Assembly: GCA_020161965.1 (NCBI GenBank)
Contig: JAIUNH010000006.1
Span: 1-22,853, forward strand
Direction: 5' to 3'
DNA from: Pseudomonadota bacterium
GTDB lineage: Bacteria > Pseudomonadota > Alphaproteobacteria > CACIAM-22H2
Length of the DNA: 22,853 bases
A program made the position numbers and the translations under genes. Shown piece by piece: positions 21,718 to 22,853 of this stretch (the stretch's first letter is position 1; every line of letters starts with the position of its first letter). Below the pieces are notes generated by a model. It saw only the letters and a list, made by a program, of their open reading frames with translations. It ran no database searches and was not told where the DNA came from.

Positions 21718-22853
21718 CGACGTCGTGAAACGCGGGTTCTTCGGCAATTCCGTGCCGAACACCGCTTCGCAAGCCAGGAAGTCGTCGAGCCCGCGCAAGC
21801 TCGTCAGCGTCGCCGCCAGCGGATCCTGGAGTTTCGCGCCTTCGCGGCGGACATGGCCGATCCACGCGGCGACGGCCTTGATCGCTTCGGGGGCTTCGCG
21901 CCCCGCGGCCAGCGTTTCCGAAATCGTGCCGAGCAAACGCTGCGGCAGTTTCTGCGAACCGTCCATCGCGATCTGGATCAGGCGATGGCGGATGCCGCGA
22001 TTGGCGAAACGCGCGCACAGCGCGTCGGCATAAGCGTCGAGATCGAGGCCGGGCACGGGCGCCAGCGTGGCCGCCGCTTCCTTCATGATCGCGCGCGTTG
22101 CGGCCAGCAATTCGGGATCGGCGATCGCCTCGGCAACGGTGGTGTGGCCCTTGGCGAGACCGCGATAGGCCAACGCCGAATGCGCGCCGTTCAGCAAGCG
22201 CAATTTCGCGCGTTCGAACGGGGCGACGTCCGGCACGATTTGCGCGCCGGCCTTGTCCCAGGCGGGACGCGGGCCGCCGAATTTGTCCTCGATCACCCAT
22301 TGGGCGAAGGGTTCGGCGACGACGAGGCCTTGATCGTCGATTCCGGTGATCGCGGTGGCCGTTTTGCGGTCGTCGTCGGTGGTCGCCGGCACAATGCGGT
22401 CGATCATCGTGCAGGGGAAGGCGACGTTGCGCTCGATCCAGTCGCGCAAGCCGGCATCGCGCAATCCCGCATATTGCGCGGCGAGCTTGGCGACGACGCG
22501 GCCGTTGGACGGCAGATTGTCGCAACACAGCACCGTCGGCGGGGCGTGGCCCGCATCGCGCGTGCGGGCAAGACCCGCCACCAGAATGCCGATCGCCGAG
22601 CGCGGTTTGTTGGGATTGGCGAGATCGGCGACGATATCTTGGTGCCGTGCATCCAGATCGCCGGTCGCCGGGATGTGGCAATAGCCCTTCTCGGTGACGG
22701 TCGACGACACGATGCGCGTCGACTTGTCGCCGATGCGCGCGATCAACGCGTCGGGATCGCTGGGGGCGTGCAGCACTTCGCCGATCACGCCCATGATCTC
22801 GACCCGGCGCTTATCGTCGTCGAGGACCAGCACGCCGTAGAGCCCGTCTTGCG
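21697..22853 (-). CDS. Mannitol dehydrogenase family protein, 5' end off the window
   Basis: About 385 C-terminal residues are present. Full members have 480-500, so the Rossmann nucleotide-binding start lies right of the window; the frame is open to the edge. These are polyol-specific long-chain NAD-dependent dehydrogenases. Recognisable are DNLPSNGRVVAKLAAQYA, FPCTMIDRIVPATTDDD and the catalytic signature KLRLLNGAHSALAYRG, with the conserved Lys, Asn (+5) and His (+8). Substrates of relatives include mannitol, arabinitol, sorbitol, fructuronate and tagaturonate, and they cannot be separated here. The 3' end overlaps the convergent rhodanese gene by 21 bases. Confidence 0.9.
   Translation of the reverse strand, partial: QDGLYGVLVLDDDKRRVEIMGVIGEVLHAPSDPDALIARIGDKSTRIVSSTVTEKGYCHIPATGDLDARHQDIVADLANPNKPRSAIGILVAGLARTRDAGHAPPTVLCCDNLPSNGRVVAKLAAQYAGLRDAGLRDWIERNVAFPCTMIDRIVPATTDDDRKTATAITGIDDQGLVVAEPFAQWVIEDKFGGPRPAWDKAGAQIVPDVAPFERAKLRLLNGAHSALAYRGLAKGHTTVAEAIADPELLAATRAIMKEAAATLAPVPGLDLDAYADALCARFANRGIRHRLIQIAMDGSQKLPQRLLGTISETLAAGREAPEAIKAVAAWIGHVRREGAKLQDPLAATLTSLRGLDDFLACEAVFGTELPKNPRFTTSLRALVQ

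Noticed and set aside
1..22853. CRISPR array, insertion sequence, integrase, phage or toxin-antitoxin gene
   Set aside because: No regularly spaced repeats, transposase or integrase motifs, or defence genes were found; the gene content is metabolic and composition is uniform apart from the putA promoter region.

Overview
The window is about 65% GC, with tightly packed genes, long antisense shadow frames and short intergenic gaps. It looks like chromosomal DNA of an alphaproteobacterium. Supporting content is a putA gene of about 1000 codons that lacks the DNA-binding N-terminus and sits divergent from an Lrp/AsnC regulator (a putR-putA pair), a class I PHA synthase, a 17-kDa-surface-antigen-like protein, a MetY-type sulfhydrylase and a Mo-box of the alphaproteobacterial ModE type. 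I cannot name a genus. I see no rRNA, tRNA, insertion sequence, phage gene or CRISPR array.

Layout. 1-1165: the 3' part of a DHDPS/KDG-aldolase-family gene, then a small secreted surface-antigen-like protein whose start codon abuts a perfect 14-bp hairpin. 1166-4296: metY, preceded by a compact four-way-junction RNA fold that pairs with its Shine-Dalgarno, and convergent with phaC. 4447-13204: a sugar/sugar-acid catabolic block. It holds an IlvD/EDD-family aldonate dehydratase close to L-arabinonate dehydratase, a complete carbohydrate ABC importer on the minus strand (ATPase, Tat-exported binding protein, two permeases), a Gfo/Idh/MocA dehydrogenase, and a divergent enolase-superfamily acid-sugar dehydratase resembling D-tartrate dehydratase. 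13258-14085: an orphan modA under a sigma70-like promoter overlapped by a perfect Mo-box. 14097-18481: a minus-strand operon of putA, a three-helix membrane protein and a DUF924 protein, controlled from a shared AT-rich region by a divergent Lrp-like regulator. 18478-21207: ppc. 21277-22853: a rhodanese and, running off the right edge, a polyol dehydrogenase of the mannitol dehydrogenase family.

How the genes may work together. The transporter, Gfo/Idh/MocA dehydrogenase, two unrelated dehydratases and (at the left edge) the DHDPS-family enzyme fit a route of the form: import, oxidation to an acid, dehydration to a 2-keto-3-deoxy acid, then aldol cleavage or a second dehydration. The substrate cannot be read from sequence. 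No regulator of this block lies in the window, although a LacI/GalR-like operator precedes the transporter operon. PutA feeds glutamate to the TCA cycle, PEP carboxylase replenishes oxaloacetate and PhaC stores surplus acetyl units, but nothing shows that these are co-regulated.

The most notable non-coding signals are the structured leader of metY, the hairpin masking the ribosome binding site of the surface-antigen gene, the Mo-box promoter of modA, the palindrome between putA and its regulator, and convergent gene ends that share a four-base CTAA/TTAG stop overlap, one of them apparently split by a 15-bp tandem duplication.
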